Assembly: GCA_036490335.1 (NCBI GenBank)
Contig: DASXEB010000010.1
Location: forward strand, 1 to 64,000
DNA from: Palsa-1392 sp036490335
GTDB lineage: Bacteria > Verrucomicrobiota > Verrucomicrobiia > Chthoniobacterales > UBA10450
Direction of reading: 5' to 3'
Length of the DNA stretch: 64,000 nucleotides
Shown: positions 35,405 to 44,351 of the stretch, piece after piece
How the letters are laid out: every line of letters begins with the position of its first letter
How positions within the stretch are numbered: the first letter of the stretch is position 1
Notes under the pieces: generated by a model
What the model saw: the letters and a program-made list of their open reading frames with translations, nothing else
Database searches by the model: none
What the model was told of the DNA's origin: nothing
Made by a program: the position numbers and the translations under genes

Positions 35405-36333
35405 CGAGTAAAGAACTCTCGCCAGTCCGAGTAACGCCGGATATAGTCGGCGGCATCATAGGGGTGAGAAGCAAAAACGAGCAGGGCAGCTTCCGAAGAA
35501 TATTTGTATTGCGTCGCCCAAACGCCTGGTTCGATATGCAGGCCGACGGTTGGCTCGCTGAGAACGAGTTCCTGCCGCCTTCTCGCGTCGTCGACCACGA
35601 CATGGACACTGCCTTTGACGCAGACGAGGAACTGATGGCAGACCTTGTGTGCATGTTCGCCGCGCACTTCGGATCCTGGCACGTCGTAGACCAGAAAAAA
35701 GCGCGCAGGTCGAAAGGGTAACTCCTTTTCTATCTCCGCTGCGACCAGTTTGCCGCGGATATCTTCAAACGAGGGAATGCTGTGCAGGCTGACTCCTTTC
35801 ACTACGATGCTCGATAACTCCGCCGCTGTCGCTTCAATCGGGGTAACCGATAGCTCCTTTGTCTCGCCTGACAGGGTATAAGTGCGAATCCGCGCCGGAT
35901 TGCCCGCGACGACCGCATTCGCCGGGACGTTCTTGGTCACGACCGCGCCCGCGCCGACCATCGCATTACTTCCGATAGTTACTCCGGGCAGAACGGTCGC
36001 GTTCGCGCCAATCGAGCAGCCGTTCTCCAAGATCGTCGCCGGGAATTCCTGCAAGTGGTGCTGGCTTCGCGGAAATTGATCGTTGGTAAAAGTCGCATTT
36101 GGCCCAATGAAAACATCGTCGCCGACTCTTAGTCCGTCCCACAACTGCACGCCGCACTTAACGGTCACACGATCTCCGAGAATGACATCGTTCTCGATGA
36201 ACACATGATCACAGATGTTGCAGTCGGCTCCGATCACAGCCCGGGGAAGAATATGAGCGAACGCCCAAATCCGCGTCCCTTCGCCGACACTCTTCGTCTC
36301 GCAAATGCTTTGCGGATGAATAAAGTGATTCAT
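35401..36333 (-). CDS. FdtD-like fusion: sugar N-acetyltransferase plus 3,4-ketoisomerase
   Basis: This 310-residue protein joins two enzymes. Residues 1-155 are a left-handed beta-helix acetyltransferase with hexapeptide repeats (VIGADCNICDHVFI, VTVKCGVQLWDGL, GCSIGANATVLPGVTIGSNA). Residues 175-310 are a WxcM/FdtA-type cupin (LVYDVPGSEVRGEHAHKVCHQFLVCVKGSVHVVVDD), with the HAH-type active-site histidine. Related bifunctional proteins make dTDP-3-acetamido-3,6-dideoxyhexoses: the isomerase moves the keto group, and after transamination the acetylase finishes the sugar. The neighbouring DegT-type aminotransferase supplies the middle step. It overlaps the upstream GT2 stop by four bases. Confidence 0.85.
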   Translation of the reverse strand: MNHFIHPQSICETKSVGEGTRIWAFAHILPRAVIGADCNICDHVFIENDVILGDRVTVKCGVQLWDGLRVGDDVFIGPNATFTNDQFPRSQHHLQEFPATILENGCSIGANATVLPGVTIGSNAMVGAGAVVTKNVPANAVVAGNPARIRTYTLSGETKELSVTPIEATAAELSSIVVKGVSLHSIPSFEDIRGKLVAAEIEKELPFRPARFFLVYDVPGSEVRGEHAHKVCHQFLVCVKGSVHVVVDDARRRQELVLSEPTVGLHIEPGVWATQYKYSSEAALLVFASHPYDAADYIRRYSDWREFFTR

Positions 36334-37274
36334 TTCACTTTCGGTTCGAAGGTCAGTTCTCTCATCACAATCGCATTCGGACGCTGTTTCGTATTTTCAA
36401 AAGCTCTCCAGAGATAAGAGCCGATGATGCCTAACGAGACTAAGTTCAAGCTTCCGAAAAAAGTAATAGCCAGCACGACCGGAGAATAACCGCTGACCTG
36501 GATGCGTCCAGTTAAACGAGCCCAGAGAACGATCGCGGCGAAAATGATCGACACGACCAGCCCAAAGAATCCAAGCCAGAAAAGTGCCTGAATCGGGAGG
36601 TTGGAAAACGAGAACGCCGAGTCGGAGAGGTAACGAAGTTTGCGCCGAACCGTCCAACTGCTCCGGCCGTGCGGACGCCGCAGTCGCTGGTAAGGAATGG
36701 ATTTCCTTCTGAAGCCAAGCCAGAGAAGAAGTCCTATCAATGAACTGTGTGACTCATCGAGCTGCACGAGCTGGTCGCGGAAAGATTTATTGCAGCCAAA
36801 GACGTCGATGCCTCCCTTGGGCGTTTCGGGTTGAATCACGCGACGATAAAACCACCAGAAGAGCCGCGAGAAAATAATGGAAACGACCGGATCCTGGCGG
36901 GCGACTCGAGTGCCGACAACGACGTCTGCTTCGTCCCGATCGAGGATTTCAAAGAAGTTCAAAATAAGATCGGGCGGATCTTGCAAGTCGGCAGCCATGA
37001 CCGCGAAGAAAGGTCCGGACGCGGCGCGGAGGCCGGCGCGGATGGCGGCGAAGGAACCGAAGTTTCGCGACAAAGCCAATACTTTCGAGCGGAAAACATT
37101 TTCCGGGAGGATTTGAGTCAGAAGTGAAAAGGATTTATCGGGGCTCCCGTCGATAACGAAGATAGCTTCGAGATTTCCCTGGAGCCGTTCGTTCATTTTG
37201 CGCACCTGTTCGACCAGAAGTGGCAGAGAGTCTTCGTTTTTGTAGACCGGGATGACGACGGAATAATGACTCAT
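36330..37274 (-). CDS. Family 2 glycosyltransferase, GtrB/DPM1-like
   Basis: This 314-residue protein has a GT-A domain starting YSVVIPVYKNEDSLPLLVEQ. It contains IDGSPDKS, the DxD-like MAADLQDPPDL near 92, and FGCNKSFRDQL. Two transmembrane helices (about 228-300) end with the family's SLGIIGSYLWRAFENTKQRP. It should load a sugar onto undecaprenyl phosphate at the inner membrane. Four-base ATGA overlaps join it to the aminotransferase before it and the FdtD-like gene after it, so the three form one coupled operon. The donor may be the dTDP-amino-deoxysugar made by its neighbours, which is an inference from position. Confidence 0.85.
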   Translation of the reverse strand: MSHYSVVIPVYKNEDSLPLLVEQVRKMNERLQGNLEAIFVIDGSPDKSFSLLTQILPENVFRSKVLALSRNFGSFAAIRAGLRAASGPFFAVMAADLQDPPDLILNFFEILDRDEADVVVGTRVARQDPVVSIIFSRLFWWFYRRVIQPETPKGGIDVFGCNKSFRDQLVQLDESHSSLIGLLLWLGFRRKSIPYQRLRRPHGRSSWTVRRKLRYLSDSAFSFSNLPIQALFWLGFFGLVVSIIFAAIVLWARLTGRIQVSGYSPVVLAITFFGSLNLVSLGIIGSYLWRAFENTKQRPNAIVMRELTFEPKVK

Positions 37275-38389
37275 CGAGAGTTAGTCCATGAGTTACACGC
37301 TTCAACTACTTGATGCACGTCGGAATCGCTAAGGTACGGATGAATCGGCAGCGAAACTTCCGCGCGGGAGAACCTTCGCGCCTCGGGGAGGGCGCCGTCA
37401 ATGACGAAGGGATGCAATTTCATCGCCGGCTGATCGGGTATGACGAAAGGATAATGCACGCCTGACTCAACGCCGCGTTCGCGAAGATGAGTCATAAAGC
37501 CTTCGCGATTTTCGGCAATCAAAACCGGAAACAGGTGATAGACTGAATGAGAGTCAGCCGGCGCGGGTGGAATAGTGACTAACGAGTTGGAAATCGAGTT
37601 GAGATAAGTCGCGGCGATGGCACGGCGGCGCTCCGTAAGATCCGCTAAGCGCGGCAGCACCGCATCAGCCATGATCGCGGCCTGTAACTCATCGAGACGG
37701 CTATTAAGTCCGATCGAAGCATGAAGATATTTTTTTTCCTGGCCGTAATCCCGCAACTGCTTGGCCGAGGCTGCGAGCGTTTCGCCGTTTGTAAGAATTG
37801 CGCCGCCATCGCCCATGCACCAGAGGTTTTTGGTCGGATAGAAACTGGTGGCCGCAACCTCTCCAACCGATCCGCATCGCGCCGCGGCGCTACGCGAGCC
37901 GATGGCTTGCGCGCAATCTTCGATAACTCGAAGGTTATAACTCGACTTCAACTCCGATAGCGTTTTGAGATTAATACAGTGACCGTAAAGATGAACCGGA
38001 AGTAGAAACGAAGGCTTATCTTCCCGTTGCGCGAGCCATTCTTGAGTCAGTTCCAGATCGAGGAGCCCCGACTGATCGACGTCAATAAAGACCGGCACGC
38101 CGCCGGCTCGAATAATTGCCAGCGTCGTTGCAAAAGCACTTAAAGGAGTCGTGATAACTCTGTCTCCAGGTCGAAGGCCGCAAACGCGCAAGGCAATTTC
38201 GATTGCGTCAAGACCATTCGCGCAACCCACCGCATACGTTGCGCCCGTCGCGGAGGCGAGATGGATTTCAAACCGGCTCACTTCCTTGCCTAAAATGTAC
38301 CATCCGCTCGTCCCGACGCGCTCGACGGCCGCGAGGATTTCTTTCCCTAGAGTTAGCCACTGAGTCTGAAAATCGTTCAGCCGTATCAT
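37271..38389 (-). CDS. DegT/DnrJ/EryC1/StrS sugar aminotransferase (FdtB-like)
   Basis: From ATG 38389 (IRLNDFQTQW) the protein has 372 residues; a longer frame to 38431 adds 14 residues that do not resemble the family. It has VGCANGLDAIEIALRV near 60, the VIEDCAQAIGSR aspartate that holds the PLP ring, and SFYPTKNLWCMGDGG with the Schiff-base lysine. Enzymes of this type transaminate 3-keto or 4-keto dTDP sugars. With the ketoisomerase-acetyltransferase at 35401, a 3-amino-3,6-dideoxyhexose is the likely product. The early steps (rmlA/rmlB) are not in the window. Confidence 0.85.
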   Translation of the reverse strand: MIRLNDFQTQWLTLGKEILAAVERVGTSGWYILGKEVSRFEIHLASATGATYAVGCANGLDAIEIALRVCGLRPGDRVITTPLSAFATTLAIIRAGGVPVFIDVDQSGLLDLELTQEWLAQREDKPSFLLPVHLYGHCINLKTLSELKSSYNLRVIEDCAQAIGSRSAAARCGSVGEVAATSFYPTKNLWCMGDGGAILTNGETLAASAKQLRDYGQEKKYLHASIGLNSRLDELQAAIMADAVLPRLADLTERRRAIAATYLNSISNSLVTIPPAPADSHSVYHLFPVLIAENREGFMTHLRERGVESGVHYPFVIPDQPAMKLHPFVIDGALPEARRFSRAEVSLPIHPYLSDSDVHQVVEACNSWTNSR

Positions 38390-38435
38390 CGTCCAATTTG
38401 GTGTGGAGTTATCCAGAGTTAGCCGGAACACTTAT

Positions 38436-39764
38436 TCAAGAGTTATCGCTTCGGGAACGAAATCGTCGAGCGAAAAGATTCGCCACCCGTTTCGCGCCTG
38501 AAATCCGGCGGCGCATCCAGAAGCTCCCACCTTTGAGATCACGCAGGCTCGGAAAAGTTCTTCTAAGTATGTCGGGATGGTAATCGGCGAGGTAGCTATT
38601 GCAAAGCAGGGTCTGAAACTCGGAGTTAAAGGAAAGAAACGCCTGAAGAAGATATTGCTCGGTCCAAAAACGGAGCTCGCCGAGCACCCACTTCCTGGGA
38701 TAATCAGAAGGATAGTTAATGTCATGCACATGCACGAGAACCCCTGGCCGGAGTCGCGGCAGGACTTCGAGGAAAAGATAGTTCACATCACCACCTGTCT
38801 TCACGACGTGCGATGAGTCTATGAAGAGAATGTCGTTAGCTCGTAGCTGGGTGAAGAACTTGAGCGACAGTGACTGCACTTCCCTTTCGTAGAGCTGGCT
38901 AAGTCCTGGAAACCCTTTGCGCAATTGCTCCGTTGGGTAGGGTTCCACAGTTATCAACCTGGTCGCGCCATTCTTCACTGCGGCTTGAGCTAACAGGAGC
39001 GAAGAGTAACCGCCGCCGATCTCGAAGATACGGCGCGGCTGGAAGTGCCGGGCGATGCAGTAGGCAGTCAGACCATCGAGCCCGGCGAAGCGACCGTTCT
39101 CCACGTAGTAACCATCAAAGTTATCGGACGCCTCGTGTGGGATAAGATCGTATTCGTCGCGATAGCGAGGAAAAATTGTGCGAACGAGCCTCAGTTGCGC
39201 GGGCAAATTCATATCCAGGCCGGCCAGTTGTCGCTTCGACCAGGTAGATCGGCGAATCCTACGCGTATCCGGGATCGGTTGATAGAAATGAACAGGCGTA
39301 ACGTGCACTCCTTCTCGCTGCCAGTTATCGAAGTAGCTGCGGTAACCGGCCGAGTGGACAAGATGACGGGAAAGAAGTCGTCCGGCAAAAGTTGCCGCCG
39401 CCGCTTTTTCATTATCATTCAGACCTGTGGTCGATATCTCCTGCGATAACTCTTCCCAGGGAATAACCGCACGAGTCACTAACTGTCGTTTTAGCAGTGC
39501 TTGCTCCGGCGCGCTGCTATGAAGGGAGAACTCATAGGTCGACCCACGCGTGATCCAGTCGATCTCAATCTCTCCACTTGTCGCCCAAGCCACCAGGACT
39601 TTTTCCGACCCATCGCGCGAGACATACACCATCCCCGCGCGGCCGTCGCTGGTCCGCCACCGCAACTGTGCGCGGCCACTCGTCCATGGAAGGGGATTTG
39701 GTTCTATAACTAACTCTCCCGTCTCGGCCGGAAGCATCAACGGCGGGGGAGAGCTAGGTATCAT
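38436..39764 (-). CDS. SAM-dependent methyltransferase with N-terminal Ig-like domain
   Basis: This 442-residue protein opens with an Ig-like domain (residues 20-95; RAQLRWRTSDGRAGMVYVS, DWITRGSTYEFSLH) similar to the C-terminal repeats of the protein at 25302-28025. The rest is a methyltransferase of the Methyltransf_24 type: IFEIGGGYSSLLLAQAAV at about 240, LITVEPYP, DILFIDSSHVVKTGGDVNY and VLVHVHDINYPSDYP. The substrate is not known. It overlaps the stop of the gene at 39761-43285 by four bases, so it is translated together with that fusion protein. Confidence 0.75.
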   Translation of the reverse strand: MIPSSPPPLMLPAETGELVIEPNPLPWTSGRAQLRWRTSDGRAGMVYVSRDGSEKVLVAWATSGEIEIDWITRGSTYEFSLHSSAPEQALLKRQLVTRAVIPWEELSQEISTTGLNDNEKAAAATFAGRLLSRHLVHSAGYRSYFDNWQREGVHVTPVHFYQPIPDTRRIRRSTWSKRQLAGLDMNLPAQLRLVRTIFPRYRDEYDLIPHEASDNFDGYYVENGRFAGLDGLTAYCIARHFQPRRIFEIGGGYSSLLLAQAAVKNGATRLITVEPYPTEQLRKGFPGLSQLYEREVQSLSLKFFTQLRANDILFIDSSHVVKTGGDVNYLFLEVLPRLRPGVLVHVHDINYPSDYPRKWVLGELRFWTEQYLLQAFLSFNSEFQTLLCNSYLADYHPDILRRTFPSLRDLKGGSFWMRRRISGAKRVANLFARRFRSRSDNS

Positions 39765-42700
39765 GAAGGAACAGGCTGAGCCGTGTCTTTCCTGCTAACT
39801 CTCGAAACCGCCGCAGCCGGCTTGGCGAATGACTCATCACTGAACAGCCTTTGTAACTGTTTTCGCGCGGTCGCGACCGAAAAGAGGGCGCGCGTTTTCT
39901 CCCGTCCGTTGTAGGATAGCGTGGCCCAGTCGTGCTCGGAGGAGTAAAGTTGAACGATGGCGTCAGCGAACTCAGCCGGGTCATCCGCGACCATGATATC
40001 CTTGCCCGGTTGCAATGACATGCCTTCCGCCGCGATCGATGTCGCGACAACCGGAACTCCAAGGCCCATGCTTTGATTGATTTTACCTTTAACTCCGGCG
40101 CCGTAGCGGAGCGGTGCGACTGAGACCTTGATCCCGTCGAAGTAGGGCCGAAGATTCGGTTGATGACCCGCGAGGATAACTCTCTCGTCCGCGAGCGCGA
40201 CAACTTCGGGGGGAGCCTTGTCGCCAATGATGTAAAACTTCACATCGCCGAGCGCGGCGGCGACCCGGGGAAAGATGTCCCGCACGAAGTAAATCACCGC
40301 ATCGATATTCGGGTCATGCAAAAAGCTGCCGATAAAAAGCAGGTCGCGCCGGCCGGCAAAAGGCAGCGGTGATTCGTCGACTGGAACGATATTCGACACC
40401 ACTTCGATCGACTTACTGGGAAAGTCCGCGCGCAATAACTCCAATTCGATCTCGCTTACGACCCAGGTCTCATCCGCTTCCTGGATAAGCTTGTTTTCCA
40501 AGGCCCGCATTTCGCTCGCCCTTGTTCTTCGGGAGAAAGACCGAGTCAATTCCGCTTCTCGCTCTTCCCTAAGATAATGGAGATCGACCGTGTCAAAGAT
40601 AAGTCGCGCCTGTGGAGCATAACGTCGAACATCCTCGATATGCTTCCGCGCGAAGTCACGTCGACTAAGTATGACGACATCGAACTTAGATCCGTTAGTC
40701 TGCAGATACTCGCTGATGGATTTGAGATAAGGATGATGGATGACTTCTATCCCTCGTTTCCGTAACTCATCACCGTAAGGCGGAATGTCGGCCAAGTTGT
40801 CCGGCACGAAAATAACTCTGTGACCAAGATGCCAAAGGATGCTAAGAATCTGCGACATTCGGAGCGACCCGGAGTCGCGGTCGGCGAAAGGAAGATGATG
40901 ATCAATAATCAGAATATGCTTCCGGTTTGCCGGGAGTGACTCATAACTCTCGAGATCACCGCTAACTGGCTTCCTCGAAAGTGTCTCGGCCCAAGTTTCA
41001 GTAAATGTCGCGCGATTAATCTCCTGATGTTTCTTCACGCCGGCTGAGATATCGGTGCCGCCAGTTATGCCTTCGTAGTGCACTGCGACGCTGGTCGGCT
41101 GGTAAAGAACCTTGTGGCCCTCAGCATTGATCTTGAAGGCAAGATCGGTGTCTTCGTAGTAAGCTGGCGCGTATTTGCTATCAAAGCCGCCTAACTGTTG
41201 AAAGAGCTCGCGCGGCACTATTACACTGGCCGCGGAACAGTAATCGACCTCACGAAGATAGTTATACTCAGGTTTGCCGGGATCCTGAAACTTGCCTCGA
41301 TTCCAGCCTGAGCCGTCCTGCCAGATGATACCGCCCGCTTCCTGCAAGCGGCCATCGGGGTAGATAAGTTTCGAACCGACCAGACCTGCCGCCGGTTCGT
41401 ATTCGAAAGTGTTGTGCAATTCTCCAAGCCAGCCCGGCCTAACGACTGTATCATTATTCAGAAAGACGAGATAACGACCGCGCGCGCGCGCGGCGCCCGA
41501 GTTACACGAAGCAATAAATCCAGAGTTAGTGTCATTCCGAAGATAGATCAGCCCGGGAATCTGGGATAACTCCTTCGCCGTGACGTCAGTTGAGCAGTCA
41601 TCGACAAGGATGACTTCAAAAGGAATGTCAGTCGCGTGGTCTTGGAGCGAAGCGAGACAGGCCAGCGTAAAATCGAATTGGTTAAAGACCGGAATAATAA
41701 TGGAAACTTCCGGTTCTAAGACCGCGGAAAATTGAATCGGTTTTGTGGGAACGGCCGGTTTGAATTCGACCTTTGCGGCCGTCTCGGCCGAAGTTTTGGT
41801 CGAACGTTTCACTGAAGGCGAAGCGCCGCGGCCCTTGAGCCCGGCGATGTCTTTCTCCAACTCTTCGATAGAAGGACGACTCGCGCGCCAGGCTTGGAAT
41901 TTGGCGACGACGCGCTCGAGATGGCCAAAACCGCGCCAGCGTTTGCCTCGGAGCTTCGCCAGCAGCCAGGTAAAAGGGTTTGCCAGTATCCATCGGCGCG
42001 AAGTTCGCAGACGCTCGGCCGCAGCTTCAACGTCGTTCAGAAAACGAATAAGGCGGCGCATTTCGCCTAACTCCGTCCGAAGGCGTTCCGCGAGGGAGCC
42101 AGCTTCGGACTCCCGGTCCGCCAACTGAATGCTATAACTCTGGAGAAGCCGATTGGTTTGCGCAAAACGCTCGCTTGACTCTTGTCGGTTCGTTTCGATT
42201 TGGGCTATTAACTTGTTGCGACCTTCCTGTTCGCGAAGAAGCAATTCATCGAGGTGTTTGTAGGCCGTTTGTAACTCCGTGATTCGTCCGTCGCGACGGC
42301 CTAACTCCAGCGCGAGCCGTTCGGACTTAACCGCGAGTTCCTGCCGCAGCGATTCGATGTGGGCCTGTAACTGTGCGACCTTTTCGCGATGCTCGATTTC
42401 GTCGCCGCGGCGGCGGGCTAACTCTCTTCGGGAAGTTTCCGCCTCTGGCACGGCCAGATTCAAGGTATTCGCAGAACCAGCGAGTGGATCTGGAACTAAC
42501 TCCGGAGTTACTTGCTGCTTCCCGTCCTTTCTTCGGGCAAGGGGGCCCTGAGTCAGCGCGGCCTCCGTGAGTAATGAGTTATAAAGCTCGAGAAGTTCTC
42601 TCGAGGCGCCGGCGTCAATCAGCTGTTCGGTAGTGAATGTAGTGTGCCGGCGGTCATGACTAACGAGTGAAGCAGCGGCCGCGATTTCGTCGGCGGGAAG

Positions 42701-43285
42701 GCCGGTAAAGGCAACAAGCTTTTGTAACTCTTCTTCAGGTTGGTCGAAGAAAGTTTGGTAATAGGTTATAACTCGCGATTCCGGCTGAGTATGAGCGAGC
42801 AGACGCTGGTGATAAATTTCCCACAGACGCAAGCCAAGCGCATAGGAGGTTCCATTGCGCCGGCGCATCGAGTAAGCGGCTTCCAAGGGATTCCGGACGA
42901 TGATCACCGTCCTGAGTCCGCCGGTCATTCTTTCCCAAAACGGCAAGGCGAGACAGTTGCGCGGATCCTTCCAGCCCCAGGTCAAATCCGAGTTAAAGCT
43001 GGCGAGCAGCAGTTCCGCTTTCGCGTCGAGCGGGCTGAAATTTGCGCCTTCGAATCGCTCGCCGCTCGGCGGGGGCAAATCCCAGGCGGCGCCGACTGCG
43101 TTCAGGATCTGGTCGTTCAACTGCACGAAGCGAATGTTTTCCCAAAAGCCATCGGGATTGTCGGCCGCCGCGCGCATCATGTCGCTCTCCGATCCCAAAG
43201 CCAGGCCGCAGCGATGCAGCAGCCGCGTGAGCATGGAAGTGCCGGAGCGGTGCGCGCCGGCGATACAGATGGGCAGTGGCTTCAC
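39761..43285 (-). CDS. Sulfotransferase-coiled coil-GT2-GT4 fusion protein
   Basis: This 1174-residue, three-module protein begins with a sulfotransferase domain at residues 1-230: ICIAGAHRSGTSMLTRLL at the start, then TVIIVRNPLEAAYSMRRRNG. A long coiled coil with a basic patch (RRWILANPFTWLLAKLRGKR) spans about 280-500. A family 2 glycosyltransferase follows at about 530-760, with SIIIPVFNQFDFTLACLASL, VDDCSTDVT and FLNNDTVVRPGW of WbbL-like enzymes. A GT4-type domain at about 790-1150 has LLFIGSFLHDPNIDAVIYFV and APLRYGAGVKGKINQSMGLG. One chain could therefore sulfate and extend a glycan. The frame is intact throughout. Confidence 0.85.
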   Translation of the reverse strand: MKPLPICIAGAHRSGTSMLTRLLHRCGLALGSESDMMRAAADNPDGFWENIRFVQLNDQILNAVGAAWDLPPPSGERFEGANFSPLDAKAELLLASFNSDLTWGWKDPRNCLALPFWERMTGGLRTVIIVRNPLEAAYSMRRRNGTSYALGLRLWEIYHQRLLAHTQPESRVITYYQTFFDQPEEELQKLVAFTGLPADEIAAAASLVSHDRRHTTFTTEQLIDAGASRELLELYNSLLTEAALTQGPLARRKDGKQQVTPELVPDPLAGSANTLNLAVPEAETSRRELARRRGDEIEHREKVAQLQAHIESLRQELAVKSERLALELGRRDGRITELQTAYKHLDELLLREQEGRNKLIAQIETNRQESSERFAQTNRLLQSYSIQLADRESEAGSLAERLRTELGEMRRLIRFLNDVEAAAERLRTSRRWILANPFTWLLAKLRGKRWRGFGHLERVVAKFQAWRASRPSIEELEKDIAGLKGRGASPSVKRSTKTSAETAAKVEFKPAVPTKPIQFSAVLEPEVSIIIPVFNQFDFTLACLASLQDHATDIPFEVILVDDCSTDVTAKELSQIPGLIYLRNDTNSGFIASCNSGAARARGRYLVFLNNDTVVRPGWLGELHNTFEYEPAAGLVGSKLIYPDGRLQEAGGIIWQDGSGWNRGKFQDPGKPEYNYLREVDYCSAASVIVPRELFQQLGGFDSKYAPAYYEDTDLAFKINAEGHKVLYQPTSVAVHYEGITGGTDISAGVKKHQEINRATFTETWAETLSRKPVSGDLESYESLPANRKHILIIDHHLPFADRDSGSLRMSQILSILWHLGHRVIFVPDNLADIPPYGDELRKRGIEVIHHPYLKSISEYLQTNGSKFDVVILSRRDFARKHIEDVRRYAPQARLIFDTVDLHYLREEREAELTRSFSRRTRASEMRALENKLIQEADETWVVSEIELELLRADFPSKSIEVVSNIVPVDESPLPFAGRRDLLFIGSFLHDPNIDAVIYFVRDIFPRVAAALGDVKFYIIGDKAPPEVVALADERVILAGHQPNLRPYFDGIKVSVAPLRYGAGVKGKINQSMGLGVPVVATSIAAEGMSLQPGKDIMVADDPAEFADAIVQLYSSEHDWATLSYNGREKTRALFSVATARKQLQRLFSDESFAKPAAAVSRVSRKDTAQPVPS

Positions 43286-43352
43286 GAGGTCCGAGATGCC
43301 ATTGAATAACTCCGGGATTTTCGAGAATCAATCATCGCGTTGAAGGAAAGCT

Positions 43353-43919
43353 TCACTTGCTTCCGGGTTTGATCGCGGGAATCTGCGCGAGATCAGGCGG
43401 CAGATGATCGCTCGCGAACGTTTCGACGTTCATCCGGATCAGACTGACGAAAGGACAACCAAATTCCGGCCGCGCGTCGCCGCTGCGATCGACGATCACG
43501 CCGACGCCGACAACGCTGCCGCCGTTTTGCCTGACGATGTCGATCGTTTCCTGCACCCGCCCGCCGCGCGTGACCACATCTTCGGCGACAATGAAGCGCT
43601 CGTCAGGCAAAACCCGAAAGCCGCGGCGCAAGACGAGGCCGCCCGGTTCCTTTTCGGCAAAGATGTGACGTTTGCCTAACGAACGCCCGACTTCCTGTCC
43701 GACAATGATGCCGCCGAGCGCGGGCGAAATGACGGCTTCACAATCGAGGCCGCGCAATTTCCCGGCGAGGTCGCGGCAGATTTTCGCTGCAATATTGGTG
43801 TGCTGCAGAAGCAGCGCGCACTGAAAAAATTGCCGGCTGTGCAACCCCGAGCGCAGGATGAAGTGTCCATCGAGCAGCGCGCCGGTCTCGCGAAAGAGCG
43901 CGAGCAAATCCTCGGTCAT
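43353..43919 (-). CDS. pyrE: Orotate phosphoribosyltransferase
   Basis: This 188-residue enzyme joins orotate to PRPP to form OMP in pyrimidine synthesis. The PRPP loop FIVAEDVVTRGGRVQETID near residue 107 has the acidic pair and TRGG of the family. AVISPALGGIIVGQEVGR and HIFAEKEPGGLVLRRGF carry the other conserved positions. Its length fits the short bacterial PyrE form. It starts at ATG 43919, nine bases after the ridA stop, and is probably the second gene of a ridA-pyrE unit. Confidence 0.92.
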   Translation of the reverse strand: MTEDLLALFRETGALLDGHFILRSGLHSRQFFQCALLLQHTNIAAKICRDLAGKLRGLDCEAVISPALGGIIVGQEVGRSLGKRHIFAEKEPGGLVLRRGFRVLPDERFIVAEDVVTRGGRVQETIDIVRQNGGSVVGVGVIVDRSGDARPEFGCPFVSLIRMNVETFASDHLPPDLAQIPAIKPGSK

Positions 43920-43928
43920 GAAGAATGC

Positions 43929-44351
43929 CTAACCAGAAGTGTCGCTGACTGATTTCTCGCCGAGCGCACCGTCGTTCGCGACCGCGATCACCTCGATCTC
44001 GACCCTCGCGCCTTTCGGCAGGGCCGAGACCTGCACGGTCGAACGCGCCGGCGGATTTTCTCGAAAATAGCCGGCGTAAATTTCGTTCACCGTTTGGAAA
44101 TCGCTCATGTCGGTGAGAAAAATCGTCGTCTTCACGACATGCCCGAAGTTCAAATTTTCCGCGCGCAAGACTGCGGCAATATTTTCGAGCACGCGTTTGG
44201 CCTGCGCGCTGATGTCGTCGGAAACGATCTGGCCCGACTGCGGATCGAGCGGGATTTGGCCCGCGCAAAAAAGCATCGCGCCGCTGCGCACCGCCTGCGA
44301 ATAGGGGCCGACCGCAGCCGGCGCATCCTTGGTGGAGACAATTTTCTTCAT
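43929..44351 (-). CDS. ridA: RidA family enamine/imine deaminase
   Basis: This 140-residue cytosolic protein is of the RidA (YjgF/UK114) family, which hydrolyses reactive 2-aminoacrylate and related imines released by PLP enzymes. It shows the family landmarks GPYSQAVRSGAMLFCAGQIPLDP and VVKTTIFLTDMSDFQTVNEIYAGYF. Arg102, in PPARSTVQVSALPKGARVEIEVIAV, is the substrate-binding arginine. The TAG stop is formed by a GGTTAGGC word. It is divergent from secA, with 121 bases between. Confidence 0.92.
   Translation of the reverse strand: MKKIVSTKDAPAAVGPYSQAVRSGAMLFCAGQIPLDPQSGQIVSDDISAQAKRVLENIAAVLRAENLNFGHVVKTTIFLTDMSDFQTVNEIYAGYFRENPPARSTVQVSALPKGARVEIEVIAVANDGALGEKSVSDTSG

Larger units (their letters stand above)
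9612..43310. repeat. Zone rich in the dispersed word GAGTTA/TAACTC
   Basis: By eye about 100 copies of GAGTTA or TAACTC lie in this stretch, roughly one per 340 bases, in coding and non-coding DNA and on both strands. In minus-strand genes they appear as CTAACTC, ATAACTC or GTAACTC, so rare CTA, TTA and ATA codons recur in these contexts. The word almost vanishes after 43,310 (one copy seen, at 49,504) and is scarce before 9,600. Twin copies (GAGTTATAAAGAGTTAG) recur in the ASST-like genes near 13,973 and 16,436. Its function is unknown. Confidence 0.7.
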
